Origin: Bacilli bacterium
GTDB taxonomy: Bacteria; Bacillota_I; Bacilli_A; RF39; UBA660
Direction of reading: 5' to 3'
Assembly (NCBI GenBank): GCA_900751815.1
Contig: CAADST010000166.1
Coordinates: 1-6,704 of the forward strand
Length of the DNA: 6,704 bases
In this document: positions 1-6,691 of the stretch, one piece after another
Numbering within the stretch: position 1 is the stretch's first letter
How the letters are laid out: every line of letters starts with the position of its first letter
The notes under the pieces: generated by a model
Seen by the model: the letters and a program-made list of their open reading frames with translations, nothing else
Databases searched by the model: none
What the model was told of the DNA's origin: nothing
Made by a program: the position numbers and the translations under genes

Positions 1-1
1 A

Positions 2-82
2 AAAGAAATAAAAAAATATAATAATTTACTCTTAAAGTGGGTAAGAAAATTACCAAAGATGAAAGAAAGGAATGATGAATAA
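2..82 (+). CDS. Possible 3' end of an unrecognised upstream gene (partial)
   Basis: One frame is open from the window edge for 26 codons and ends in a TAA at 80-82 that overlaps the dnaK start codon by one base (TAATG). That is a typical translational-coupling arrangement in an operon. The encoded tail is basic and Leu/Lys-rich, ending in KERNDE. I do not recognise it as the C-terminus of GrpE or HrcA, the usual genes upstream of dnaK. An open stretch this short is not rare by chance, and a perfect TATAAT at 17-22 lies inside it, so the region may instead be a non-coding leader. The two readings compete, and only sequence to the left can decide. Confidence 0.25.
   Translation, partial: KEIKKYNNLLLKWVRKLPKMKERNDE
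17..22 (+). promoter_or_regulatory. Candidate -10 box upstream of dnaK
   Basis: A perfect TATAAT lies 59 bases before the dnaK ATG. Its -35 partner would fall outside the window, so the promoter cannot be confirmed. If it is real, dnaK has an untranslated leader of about 53 bases that would contain two small overlapping hairpins (26-44 and 40-54). TATAAT occurs easily by chance in DNA this AT-rich. Confidence 0.3.
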
Positions 83-1902
83 TGAGTAAAATTATAGGTA
101 TAGATTTAGGTACAACAAATAGTTGTGTTGCTGTTTTAGAGGGTGGTGAACCAAAAGTTATTCCTAATGCTGAAGGAGCTCGGACAACACCATCTGTTGT
201 AGCCTTTAAAGGTGATGAAGAAATGGTAGGACAAATTGCCCGTAACCAAGCTGTTACAAACGCTAAAAATACAATTTCTTCAATTAAAAGAAAAATGGGT
301 ACAAATGAAAAAGTAGAAGCAAATGGTAAGAAATGGACACCAGAAGAAATTAGTGCGAAGATTCTTGGCAAGTTAAAGAAAGATGCGGAAAGCTATTTAG
401 GAGAAAAAGTAACTAAAGCAGTTATTACTGTTCCAGCATACTTCAACGATGCTCAAAGACAAGCGACTAAAAATGCTGGTAAGATTGCTGGATTAGAAGT
501 TGAAAGAATAATCAATGAACCAACCGCTGCAGCACTTGCTTATGGTCTTGATAAACAAGATAAATTACAAACTATTTTAGTATATGACCTTGGTGGTGGT
601 ACATTCGATGTATCTATACTAGAACTAGGTGATGGTGTATTTGAAGTTAAAGCTACAAGTGGTAATAACCATCTTGGTGGTGATGACTTTGATGAAAGAA
701 TTGTTGATTATCTAGTTGATGAATTTAGAAAAGAAAATGGTATTGATTTATCTAAAGATAAGATGGCCCTACAAAGAATTAAAGATGCTGCTGAAAAAGC
801 TAAAAAAGACTTATCTGGTATGACTACAGCTCAAATTAGTTTACCATTCATTGCTCAAAATGATGATGGTCCAGTTCATTTAGATATGAATTTAACTAAA
901 GCTAAATTTGAAGACTTATGTCGTGACTTATTTGATTCAACTTTAAAACCTGTTAAAGATGCTTTAAAGGAAGCTAAATTAAAAGCTAGCGATATCGATA
1001 AAGTAATATTAGTTGGTGGATCAACTCGTATTCCATATATTCAAGAACTAGTTAAGAAAGAATTAGGTCAAGAACCAAATAAGAGTGTTAACCCAGACGA
1101 AGTTGTTGCTATGGGTGCTGCAATTCAAGGTGGTGTTTTAACGGGTGAAGTTGATGATATCGTATTACTAGATGTTACACCACTTTCACTTGGTATTGAA
1201 ACTCTTGGTAATGTAATGACTGTCTTAATTCCAAGAAATACAACAATTCCAACAAGTAAATCTCAAGTGTTTTCTACTGCTGTAGATAACCAACCTGCTG
1301 TTGATATTCATGTGTTACAAGGTGAAAGACCAATGGCTAGTGATAACAAAACCCTTGGAAACTTCCAACTTACAAATATCCCACCAGCAAGAAGAGGGGT
1401 ACCACAAATCGAAGTTAAATTTGATATCGATGCTAATGGTATTGTTAATGTAACTGCTAAAGATTTAGGTACAAATAAAGAACAATCAATCACAATTACC
1501 TCATCAACTAACCTTAGTGATGAAGAAATTGATAGAATGATGAAAGAAGCTGAAGCTAATAAAGAAGCCGATGAATTGAGAAAGCAAGAAGCAGAAATTA
1601 GAAATGAAGCTGATTCAAGTATCTTTACAACTGAAAAAGCTCTAAATGATTTAGGTGATAAAGTTGATAAAAAAGATAAAGAAAAAGCTGAAGAATTAAT
1701 TGCTGACTTGAAGAAAGCTCTTGAAGGCACAGACATTGATGAAATCAAAAAAACAAGTGAAGAACTAAATAAAGTTGCTATGGATTTAGCGGGTAAAGTT
1801 TATGAACAAGCTGCTAAAGAAGCCCAAGCTAACCAAGATAATAATGACTCATCAAATGATGATCATGAAACAGTTGAAGATGCAACTTACGAAGAAAAAT
1901 AA
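82..1902 (+). CDS. dnaK: Molecular chaperone DnaK (Hsp70)
   Basis: Cytoplasmic ATP-dependent Hsp70. It binds exposed hydrophobic peptide segments and releases them through an ATPase cycle driven by DnaJ and the nucleotide exchanger GrpE. The protein has 606 residues, a normal length for Gram-positive DnaK. Three Hsp70 signatures are visible in the nucleotide-binding domain: IDLGTTNS (7-14), the phosphate loop [10 protein letters not shown] (169-178) and LVGGSTRIP (310-318). The interdomain linker [10 protein letters not shown] is at 361-370, followed by the beta-sandwich substrate domain (about 371-480), the helical lid (about 480-575) and an acidic Asn/Asp-rich tail ending in YEEK. The stretch after the IKRKMG segment (68-73) is short, the Gram-positive deletion. 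Asn196 occupies the place of E. coli Thr199, as in other Firmicutes. An AAAGGA ribosome site at 66-71 lies ten bases before the ATG. The gene ends in tandem TAA TAA. Identification is certain; its control is not visible. Confidence 0.99.
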   Translation: MSKIIGIDLGTTNSCVAVLEGGEPKVIPNAEGARTTPSVVAFKGDEEMVGQIARNQAVTNAKNTISSIKRKMGTNEKVEANGKKWTPEEISAKILGKLKKDAESYLGEKVTKAVITVPAYFNDAQRQATKNAGKIAGLEVERIINEPTAAALAYGLDKQDKLQTILVYDLGGGTFDVSILELGDGVFEVKATSGNNHLGGDDFDERIVDYLVDEFRKENGIDLSKDKMALQRIKDAAEKAKKDLSGMTTAQISLPFIAQNDDGPVHLDMNLTKAKFEDLCRDLFDSTLKPVKDALKEAKLKASDIDKVILVGGSTRIPYIQELVKKELGQEPNKSVNPDEVVAMGAAIQGGVLTGEVDDIVLLDVTPLSLGIETLGNVMTVLIPRNTTIPTSKSQVFSTAVDNQPAVDIHVLQGERPMASDNKTLGNFQLTNIPPARRGVPQIEVKFDIDANGIVNVTAKDLGTNKEQSITITSSTNLSDEEIDRMMKEAEANKEADELRKQEAEIRNEADSSIFTTEKALNDLGDKVDKKDKEKAEELIADLKKALEGTDIDEIKKTSEELNKVAMDLAGKVYEQAAKEAQANQDNNDSSNDDHETVEDATYEEK

Positions 1903-1908
1903 TAAAAA

Positions 1909-1940
1909 TATAAAGGTTCTAGGAAACTAGAACCTTTATA
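1909..1940 (+). terminator. Perfect 14-bp hairpin between dnaK and pepF (attenuator or processing element)
   Basis: The arms TATAAAGGTTCTAG (1909-1922) and CTAGAACCTTTATA (1927-1940) pair perfectly around a GAAA tetraloop of GNRA type. The stem begins six bases after the dnaK stop codon. The 3' arm ends in CCTTTATA and is followed by AAGAC, so there is no uninterrupted U-tract. It therefore looks like a partial terminator, or an mRNA stabilising or processing hairpin that would let dnaK be made in excess of the downstream genes, rather than a full stop. The next start codon is only 16 bases beyond it. Confidence 0.7.
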
Positions 1941-1956
1941 AAGACTAGGGAGATTT

Positions 1957-3783
1957 ATGGAAAAATTAAGAAAAGATATTGAAGATATTTATAAATGGAA
2001 TCTAACGGACTTAATTAAAGATGATGAAGAATATCAAGAATTAGTTACTAAAAGCTATATGCTTATAGATAAAATCGTAGCTATGAAGGATGAAATACTT
2101 AAAAATAGTAATAACTTTCTAATGTATTTAAAAACCGATGAAGAACTAGATAAAACAGTAGAAAAAGTATACATATATTCCTATCTATATTTTTATGAAG
2201 ATATGAATGATGCTCAAGGCAAAATATATAAAGATAGTGCTGATAAAATATTAGAAGAAATGAATTTAAAGCTATCTTTTATAAGACCATTACTATTAAA
2301 TTTTGATTATGAAACTATCAAAGAATATATTAAAGAAAATAAAGAGTTAGAAAAATATGCTTTTACTTTAGAAAAGATATTTAGATATAAGAAATATACT
2401 TTAAGTGAAAAAGAAGAAAAAATAGTAGCTTTAGCTAATAATTCTTTAGGCACAGGAGAAAGTGTATTTTCTGCAATAGATAATGTTGATATTGACCTAG
2501 GATATATTAAAGATGAATCTGGTAAAAAAGTAAAACTTAATAATTCTAATTATATAAAATATTGTAGTAGTAAAGATCGTAATGTTAGAAAGAATGCCTT
2601 TAAAAATATGTATGATTTCTTTGGTAAGTTTATTAATACTATTGCTGAATGTTATATTGGTTCAATTAAAGAAAATACTTTTAATAGTAAAGTAAGAGGT
2701 TATAATTCTTATTTAGAATCAAGTTTATATGCCGATAATATAAGTGTCGAATTCTATAAAGAATTCATTGAAGATATTCATCGTTTTATTCCATTATTAC
2801 ATAAATATATGAAAGTTCGTTCTAAATATTTAGGTTATAGGGCTCATTTATATGATGTCTATGTTGATTTAGGTGAAAATGATAATCAAAATATTCCTTA
2901 TGAAGAAGGAGTTAAATATGTTCTTGATGCCTTAAAACCTTTAGGTGATAAATATATTAATGATTTATCTAAAAGTTTTACTGATGGTTGGATAGATGTT
3001 TATCCTAATTTATATAAAAGAAGTGGAGCATATCAATGGGGAGCTTATGGGGTTCATCCTTATGTATCTATAAATTATGAAAACAACTTTGATTCCGTAT
3101 CAACTATGGCTCATGAACTTGGTCATGCAATGCACTCTTATTATAGTGATAAAGAAAATGACTATAATAATGCAGGTTATCCAATTTTCCTAGCTGAAAT
3201 TGCTTCAACTGTTAATGAAGTATTAATTGATGATTATTTTTCTAAGAATGCCCAAAGTGATGAAGAAAAAATCTATTATTTATCTTCGTTTCTAGATAAA
3301 GTAAGAACTACGATATTTCGTCAAGTGATGTTTGCAGAATTTGAAACGAAGGCATATGAAATGTATGAAAACAAAGAAACTCTAACAGCTGATATTTTAT
3401 GTGACATGTATTATGATTTAAATAAAGAATATTTTGGTAAGAGTATTGTAGTTGATGAAGCTATTAAATATGAATGGGCAAGAATTCCTCATTTTTATAC
3501 ACCATTTTATGTATATAAATATGCAACTGGTTTAATCGTTGCTTTATCCATTGCTACATCTATTTTAAATGGTGATGAAGAAATGAAGAAAAATTATTTA
3601 GAGTTCTTATCTTCTGGTGGTAGCGATTATCCACTTGAAATACTAAAGAAATGTAATATAGATTTAACTGATAAGAAATTTATCAAAAATGCTTTTGGCC
3701 TATTTAAAGAAAAATTAGAAGAATTAGAAGAATTAGAAAAAGCAAATAAAGAACATTTAAGATTATTAAGGAGAATGAGATGA
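1957..3783 (+). CDS. pepF: Oligoendopeptidase F-type zinc metallopeptidase (M3 family)
   Basis: Cytoplasmic zinc endopeptidase that cleaves short peptides, typically products of larger proteases or imported peptides. The protein has 608 residues, close to the usual 600 for PepF. The zinc motif HELGH is at 386-390, with His386 and His390 as ligands and Glu387 as catalytic base. The third ligand is probably Glu414 in [11 protein letters not shown]. The downstream block [18 protein letters not shown] (508-525) carries the conserved His/Tyr residues of the family's substrate site. There is no signal peptide. An AGGGAG ribosome site at 1947-1952 lies four bases before the ATG and just beyond the intergenic hairpin. 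The C-terminus (about 585-608) is a charged Glu/Lys then Arg-rich extension, and its last codons contain the dnaJ ribosome site. The TGA stop overlaps the dnaJ ATG. The family call is firm. The exact subfamily and peptide preference are inferred, and its position inside a dnaK-dnaJ cluster is uncommon. Confidence 0.93.
   Translation: MEKLRKDIEDIYKWNLTDLIKDDEEYQELVTKSYMLIDKIVAMKDEILKNSNNFLMYLKTDEELDKTVEKVYIYSYLYFYEDMNDAQGKIYKDSADKILEEMNLKLSFIRPLLLNFDYETIKEYIKENKELEKYAFTLEKIFRYKKYTLSEKEEKIVALANNSLGTGESVFSAIDNVDIDLGYIKDESGKKVKLNNSNYIKYCSSKDRNVRKNAFKNMYDFFGKFINTIAECYIGSIKENTFNSKVRGYNSYLESSLYADNISVEFYKEFIEDIHRFIPLLHKYMKVRSKYLGYRAHLYDVYVDLGENDNQNIPYEEGVKYVLDALKPLGDKYINDLSKSFTDGWIDVYPNLYKRSGAYQWGAYGVHPYVSINYENNFDSVSTMAHELGHAMHSYYSDKENDYNNAGYPIFLAEIASTVNEVLIDDYFSKNAQSDEEKIYYLSSFLDKVRTTIFRQVMFAEFETKAYEMYENKETLTADILCDMYYDLNKEYFGKSIVVDEAIKYEWARIPHFYTPFYVYKYATGLIVALSIATSILNGDEEMKKNYLEFLSSGGSDYPLEILKKCNIDLTDKKFIKNAFGLFKEKLEELEELEKANKEHLRLLRRMR
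3768..3783 (+). promoter_or_regulatory. dnaJ ribosome binding site and ATGA stop-start overlap
   Basis: AAGGAG at 3768-3773 lies six bases before the dnaJ ATG (3780-3782) and is encoded inside the Arg codons at the end of the peptidase gene. The peptidase TGA (3781-3783) shares bases with the ATG. This geometry fixes the dnaJ start and implies coupled translation of the two proteins at a fixed ratio. Confidence 0.88.
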
Positions 3784-4904
3784 ATAAAAAAGATTATTAT
3801 GAAGTCTTGGGTGTTAGCAAAAATGCTACTGATGAAGAAATAAAAAGGGCTTTTCGTAAACTAGCTAAAGAGTATCACCCAGATGTTAATAAAGAACCTG
3901 GTGCTGAAGAAAAGTTTAAAGAAATCGGCGAAGCTTATGCAGTTTTATCAGATCCTAATAAGAGAAAACAATATGATCAATTTGGTCATGCTGCCTTCCA
4001 AAACGGTGGTGCTGGAGGTGGCTCTGGCTTTGGTAGTTTCTCTGGTGTTGATATCGACCTTGATGATATTTTAGGAGATCTTTTTGGTGGCTTTGGCTTT
4101 GGTTTTGGAGGAAGTAGAAGTCGTGGAGGTAGTTCATCTCGTGCTAGCAAAGGAAAAGACATTCGAGTAGTTCTAAACTTAACCTTCGAAGAAGCGGCCT
4201 TTGGTTGTGAAAAAGATGTCAAAATCAATTTAACTCAAGAATGCTCTAAATGTCATGGTAAAGGAGGATTCAATGAATCTACTTGTCATACCTGCGGAGG
4301 AAGTGGCAGAATACTTGAACAACAACAAACCATATTTGGTTACATACAAACTCAAAAGACTTGTCCAGAATGTAAAGGACGCGGCAAGAGCTATAGTGAA
4401 GTTTGTGATGAATGTCGTGGTAAAGGAGTAGTTGAAAAAACTAAAACTTTAACTGTTACAATTCCTGAAGGTGTTGATGAAGGATTTCAACTTCGCCTCT
4501 CTGGTAAAGGTAATGCTGGTGTAAATGGTGGAGCTAATGGTGATGTATTCATCGAATTTAAAATTAAGGAACATCCATTATTTGAAAGAGATGGAGCAGA
4601 TATCTATCTTGAAGTTCCAGTAACTATTACTGATGCTATTCTTGGTGCTAAAAAAGAAATACCAACTCTTAATGGTAATGTAATTCTAGAAATTAAACCA
4701 GGAACTCAAAATTATACTAAATTAAAATTAAAGGGTAAAGGAATAAAAACACCAAATAGTTTAACTCGTGGTAATATGTATGCAGTAATAAATATTATTA
4801 CTCCAACTAAACTAGACAGAAAACAAAAAAAATTACTTCAAGAACTTGCAGAAACTAATCTAGAAGATGCACCAGAATTTAAAGCATTTAAAAAATATTT
4901 ATAG
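3780..4904 (+). CDS. dnaJ: Chaperone protein DnaJ (Hsp40, class A)
   Basis: Co-chaperone that delivers unfolded clients to DnaK and stimulates its ATPase activity. The protein has 374 residues, full length for a class A J-protein. The N-terminal J-domain (about 5-67) carries the essential HPD at 33-35. The Gly/Phe-rich linker runs from about 70 to 125 and includes DILGDLFGG. The zinc-binding domain has all four CxxCxGxG repeats, starting at Cys155, Cys169, Cys195 and Cys209. The two C-terminal beta domains that bind client and dimerise occupy about 218-374. The gap between zinc repeats one and two is about four residues shorter than in E. coli or B. subtilis DnaJ as I recall them, which should not disturb the cysteines. 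Translation is probably coupled to the upstream peptidase through the ATGA overlap. The gene ends in TAG, followed at once by a terminator, so it is the last gene of the transcript. Confidence 0.99.
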   Translation: MNKKDYYEVLGVSKNATDEEIKRAFRKLAKEYHPDVNKEPGAEEKFKEIGEAYAVLSDPNKRKQYDQFGHAAFQNGGAGGGSGFGSFSGVDIDLDDILGDLFGGFGFGFGGSRSRGGSSSRASKGKDIRVVLNLTFEEAAFGCEKDVKINLTQECSKCHGKGGFNESTCHTCGGSGRILEQQQTIFGYIQTQKTCPECKGRGKSYSEVCDECRGKGVVEKTKTLTVTIPEGVDEGFQLRLSGKGNAGVNGGANGDVFIEFKIKEHPLFERDGADIYLEVPVTITDAILGAKKEIPTLNGNVILEIKPGTQNYTKLKLKGKGIKTPNSLTRGNMYAVINIITPTKLDRKQKKLLQELAETNLEDAPEFKAFKKYL

Positions 4905-4909
4905 AAAAA

Positions 4910-4943
4910 TAAAAGAACTTAAGGCAAAACTTAAGTTCTTTTA
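4910..4943 (+). terminator. Intrinsic terminator of the dnaK-pepF-dnaJ transcript
   Basis: The arms TAAAAGAACTTAAG (4910-4923) and CTTAAGTTCTTTTA (4930-4943) form a perfect 14-bp stem with the six-base loop GCAAAA. The 3' arm ends in TTCTTTTA, giving a U-rich run. The hairpin starts five bases after the dnaJ TAG. Because the 5' arm is A-rich, it could also terminate transcription arriving from the minus strand. Confidence 0.85.
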
Positions 4944-5088
4944 CATACCAGTACTTTTTAGGACTGATATCCACGAAAATCAAAAGATTTCCGTAACGAC
5001 CCAAATCTTCGAAAGGTTTATGGGTTCCAACCAATATAATAATAGCATACAATTTGCTCTTGGTCAACAATAAAGTTAAATAAATTTT
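4944..5088. other. Unexplained intergenic segment, possible gene remnant
   Basis: No gene, tRNA or known RNA element is recognised here. About 35% of bases 4944-5070 are G or C, near 40% over 4961-5030, which is richer than the flanking small genes. One frame is open on each strand across nearly all of it. The + frame, which contains IHENQKISVTTQIFERF, ends in TAA at 5071-5073. The minus frame, which contains VGTHKPFEDLGRYG, is in the same frame as the upstream HTH gene after that gene's stop. Neither has a start with a ribosome site, since the minus candidate begins with TTG and no purine tract precedes it. Both run through the terminator stem. A short inverted repeat, AAGATTT (4984-4990) and AAATCTT (5003-5009), is present. 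A decayed gene end or a structured element is possible. Confidence 0.4.
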
Positions 5089-5120
5089 AAAAAATCTCGT
5101 TTAATTCCGAGAATTTTTTT
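5089..5120 (-). terminator. Terminator of the HTH gene pair, overlapping the stop codon
   Basis: Read on the minus strand, an A-tract and TCTCG pair with CGAGA and TTTTTT around the loop GAATTAAA, with one bulged base. In + coordinates, 5095-5099 pairs with 5108-5112, and the A-tract 5089-5094 pairs with the T-tract from 5114. The TAA stop of the second HTH gene (5101-5103) lies in the loop, so the 5' arm is the last codons of the gene. The + strand reading also ends in a T-run, so it may work in both directions. Confidence 0.7.
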
Positions 5121-5325
5121 GCCTTATAATTATTTCGATATCACATTTTTTAGCTAAGTCAATTAAATCTTTAAAATAATAATTAGTTTTACCGGATTCA
5201 TTAGCTTTTACCCATTCGCCAGATTTATTAACTAATTTGCCAAATTCTTTTTGTGTTAAATTAGTAGAATCGCGCATTATTTTAATAATATCTTTAGGCT
5301 CATATTTGTTTGCATTTATTTCCAT
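5101..5325 (-). CDS. Small helix-turn-helix protein (XRE/Cro-like), second gene of pair
   Basis: A 74-residue probable DNA-binding protein made almost entirely of one Cro/C1-type domain. The recognisable core is LTQKEFGKLV (23-32), the expected first two helices, followed by a recognition region GEWVKANESGKTN (36-48), with helix 4-5 residues DLIDLAKKCDIEIII (53-67). The C-terminal CDIEIII looks like a beta strand and recalls the HipB-type antitoxin fold, but no toxin gene lies beside it. The ATG is one base after the stop of the upstream HTH gene (TAATATG), and no good Shine-Dalgarno precedes it. Translation is therefore probably by reinitiation after the first gene. It is likely a repressor or auxiliary regulator working with that neighbour; the target is unknown. 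Confidence 0.75.
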   Translation of the reverse strand: MEINANKYEPKDIIKIMRDSTNLTQKEFGKLVNKSGEWVKANESGKTNYYFKDLIDLAKKCDIEIIIRQKNSRN

Positions 5326-5326
5326 A

Positions 5327-5569
5327 TTATTTCTTTGCTTTTTCTTCTTTCATTACAGATTTAGGATAAGGTTTTCTTTCATCTGTTTCATATAATAAAT
5401 AATCAATACTAGTATTATAAAATTCCGCAAGTTGTTTTAATATTTTAGTAGGTATATCATTTATTTCTGTTTCATATTGGGAATAGCCAGTTTGACTCAT
5501 ATTAAGTATTTTAGCTATATCTTTTTGGTATAAATCTTTATCTTCTCTTAATTCTTTTAATCTGTTCAT
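5327..5569 (-). CDS. XRE-family transcriptional regulator (HTH_3)
   Basis: An 80-residue single-domain DNA-binding protein of the Cro/C1 family. The helix-turn-helix is clear: QKDIAKILNMSQTGYSQYE (15-33), with the conserved Gln at the start of helix 2 and SQxxxSQYE in the recognition region. It is followed by the helix 4-5 pattern IPTKILKQLAEFYNTSIDYLL (from 39). A charged tail ending in EEKAKK follows residue 62, and there is no ligand or oligomerisation domain. It is the first gene of a two-gene minus-strand operon that diverges from the surface-protein gene, so a role as a local regulator of that gene or of itself is likely. A -10 box lies so close to the ATG that the mRNA may be leaderless, and the only purine run upstream (AAAAAGG) is 13 bases from the ATG, too far for normal initiation. 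The family call is strong; the regulated target is inferred. Confidence 0.88.
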   Translation of the reverse strand: MNRLKELREDKDLYQKDIAKILNMSQTGYSQYETEINDIPTKILKQLAEFYNTSIDYLLYETDERKPYPKSVMKEEKAKK

Positions 5570-5575
5570 GACTAA

Positions 5576-5604
5576 ATTATAACCTTTTTAATTGTTTTCG
5601 TCTA
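5576..5604 (-). promoter_or_regulatory. Sigma-A promoter of the HTH gene pair, probably leaderless
   Basis: On the minus strand, TAGACG (5604-5599, four of six matches to TTGACA) and a perfect TATAAT (5581-5576) are separated by 17 bases. The predicted transcription start, about seven bases past the -10, falls on or beside the ATG at 5569. The mRNA would then begin at the start codon, with no ribosome site. Confidence 0.6.
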
Positions 5605-5608
5605 CTTA

Positions 5609-5618
5609 ATTCATGAAT
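5609..5618. promoter_or_regulatory. Perfect 10-bp palindrome, candidate operator
   Basis: ATTCATGAAT is a perfect palindrome midway between the two divergent promoters, five bases beyond the minus-strand -35. Dimeric XRE proteins commonly bind such sites. A second, imperfect inverted repeat (TGACA and TGTTA, 5644-5656) overlaps the surface gene -35. A short palindrome can occur by chance in AT-rich DNA, so the operator role is inferred only from position. Confidence 0.35.
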
Positions 5619-5642
5619 ATTTTGTGATATTTCGCTATTTTA

Positions 5643-5672
5643 TTGACAATTTGTTATTTTCTAAAGTATAAT
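5643..5672 (+). promoter_or_regulatory. Consensus sigma-A promoter of the surface-protein gene
   Basis: A perfect TTGACA (5643-5648) and a perfect TATAAT (5667-5672) are separated by 18 bases. Transcription would start near 5679, leaving a leader of about 23 bases before the ATG at 5702. A promoter this close to consensus normally needs repression to be held low, which fits the adjacent divergent regulators. Confidence 0.88.
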
Positions 5673-5687
5673 TATATCAAGAAAATT

Positions 5688-5692
5688 AAGGA
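5688..5692 (+). promoter_or_regulatory. Ribosome binding site that fixes the surface-protein start
   Basis: AAGGA lies nine bases before the ATG at 5702. It directly abuts an in-frame ATG at 5693, leaving no spacer, so the downstream ATG is the likely start and the protein begins MRLRFK. Confidence 0.8.
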
Positions 5693-5701
5693 ATGATTGT
5701 T

Positions 5702-6691
5702 ATGCGTTTGAGATTTAAATCTGTTTTAGCTTTCATATTTATACTTATTATTGGCACCTCTGCTATTGGAGTAGGGTATCTATTTTATAGTGAAGTAATA
5801 GATACATCAGATATATTTGTTGATGGTGATATTACAGTGAATTTCTTAAATGGTTCAGAATTTACTTTAGATGGGGATGCAACATTATCTTTTTCAGTAA
5901 CAAATAATAGTGCTGAAGAAAAATATTATTATATTCAATTTTCCGATGTTTATGCTGATGATGTTGATTATATTTTAACTAGTGAGACATTAGAAATAAC
6001 TAATAAATTGAAAAGTGATATTATAACTAATCAAGTAGCAATCGCCGGTAATGAAACGGTAAATTATACTTTAGCTTTAAATAGTAATCAAAGTAGTGAA
6101 TATTCTGGTAAGATTCAAGTAGGAGTTAGAAATAATGAAGAAAATACTTTCTCTGATGTAATTTTAAGTAATAATCCCGTTAATGGAACCACTTTAAGTA
6201 ATATTGGCGATAATGCAACAGAAAATGAAGGATTGTTATCAATGGAAGATGATTTAGGTACTTCTTATTATTTTCGAGGGGCTGTTGTAAACAACAATGT
6301 CTCTTTTGCGGGTTTCAATTGGAAGATAGTAAGAATCAATGGTGATGGATCTGTAAAACTAGTTTTAGATGGCATAATTGAAGAAATTGGTAGTTATTAT
6401 GATAATGAATTTGGTTTTGCGCAAAGTACAGCTTTAGAAATATTAAATCGTTTTTATGAAACTGAACTTGTTAATCATAGTAATTATATTGCTTCTTATA
6501 AATTTTGTAATGATACTATATTAGAAACTGATAATACTACTTTTAGTGCCTATAATAGAACAGTAGTAAATAAAATTCCGACATTTGTCTGTTTAGGTGA
6601 AACAACTAATCAAAAAATAGGTTTACTTACAATTGATGAAGTTATGCTAGCAGGAGCTTCTACTAGTGATAATACAAGTTCAGTTTCATAA
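5702..6691 (+). CDS. Secreted or membrane-anchored surface protein, possibly truncated at its C-terminus
   Basis: A 329-residue exported protein of unknown function. A basic start (RLRFK) precedes a hydrophobic segment at about 7-29, a signal peptide or N-terminal membrane anchor; no lipobox Cys is seen. Residues about 35-150 are Asn/Ser/Thr-rich and beta-strand-like, with SFSVTNNSAEEKYYYIQF recalling the TasA/camelysin type of sandwich domain; that comparison is weak. Residues from about 190 carry a pattern I recall from large families of uncultured Firmicutes surface proteins: FNWKIVRINGDGSVKLV (205-221), two Cys (269, 297) that may form a disulfide, and GLLTIDEVMLAGAS (307-320). Those relatives usually continue for roughly 100 more residues with a YWT-SP block and a V-RPVI-L end. 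Here TAA comes at 6689-6691, so a frameshift or a genuine short form is possible. A consensus promoter drives it, and two small HTH regulators diverge from it. Confidence 0.8.
   Translation: MRLRFKSVLAFIFILIIGTSAIGVGYLFYSEVIDTSDIFVDGDITVNFLNGSEFTLDGDATLSFSVTNNSAEEKYYYIQFSDVYADDVDYILTSETLEITNKLKSDIITNQVAIAGNETVNYTLALNSNQSSEYSGKIQVGVRNNEENTFSDVILSNNPVNGTTLSNIGDNATENEGLLSMEDDLGTSYYFRGAVVNNNVSFAGFNWKIVRINGDGSVKLVLDGIIEEIGSYYDNEFGFAQSTALEILNRFYETELVNHSNYIASYKFCNDTILETDNTTFSAYNRTVVNKIPTFVCLGETTNQKIGLLTIDEVMLAGASTSDNTSSVS

Noticed and set aside
664..672. DnaK has Asn196 where E. coli DnaK has the autophosphorylated Thr199
   Set aside because: As I recall, B. subtilis and other Firmicutes DnaK proteins also carry Asn here, so it is a lineage feature and not a defect.
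1308..1748. Open frame of 146 codons on the minus strand inside dnaK
   Set aside because: It lies wholly antisense to a highly conserved gene, is Ser/Leu-rich as expected from reading AT-rich helical codons in reverse, and has no start context.
3781..3783. UGA read as Trp (mycoplasma code)
   Set aside because: Reading through this TGA would run the peptidase into the dnaJ start for a short meaningless tail, while the ATGA overlap and TGG-only Trp codons fit the standard code.
3883..4228. Three short open frames overlapping dnaJ on both strands
   Set aside because: They fall inside the conserved J-domain and Gly/Phe coding region, and their low-complexity composition simply mirrors those repeats.
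5012..5040. TATAAT at 5035-5040 on the + strand as a promoter
   Set aside because: No acceptable -35 lies 16-18 bases upstream, and no + strand gene follows before 5702.
5101..5569. Toxin-antitoxin module
   Set aside because: Both products look like DNA-binding HTH proteins, and no toxin-like partner gene is adjacent; the HipB-like C-terminus of one is not enough.
5574..5676. Invertible promoter flanked by inverted repeats
   Set aside because: The similar AATTATA/TATAATT stretches are just the two opposed -10 boxes; no longer inverted repeat or recombinase gene is present.
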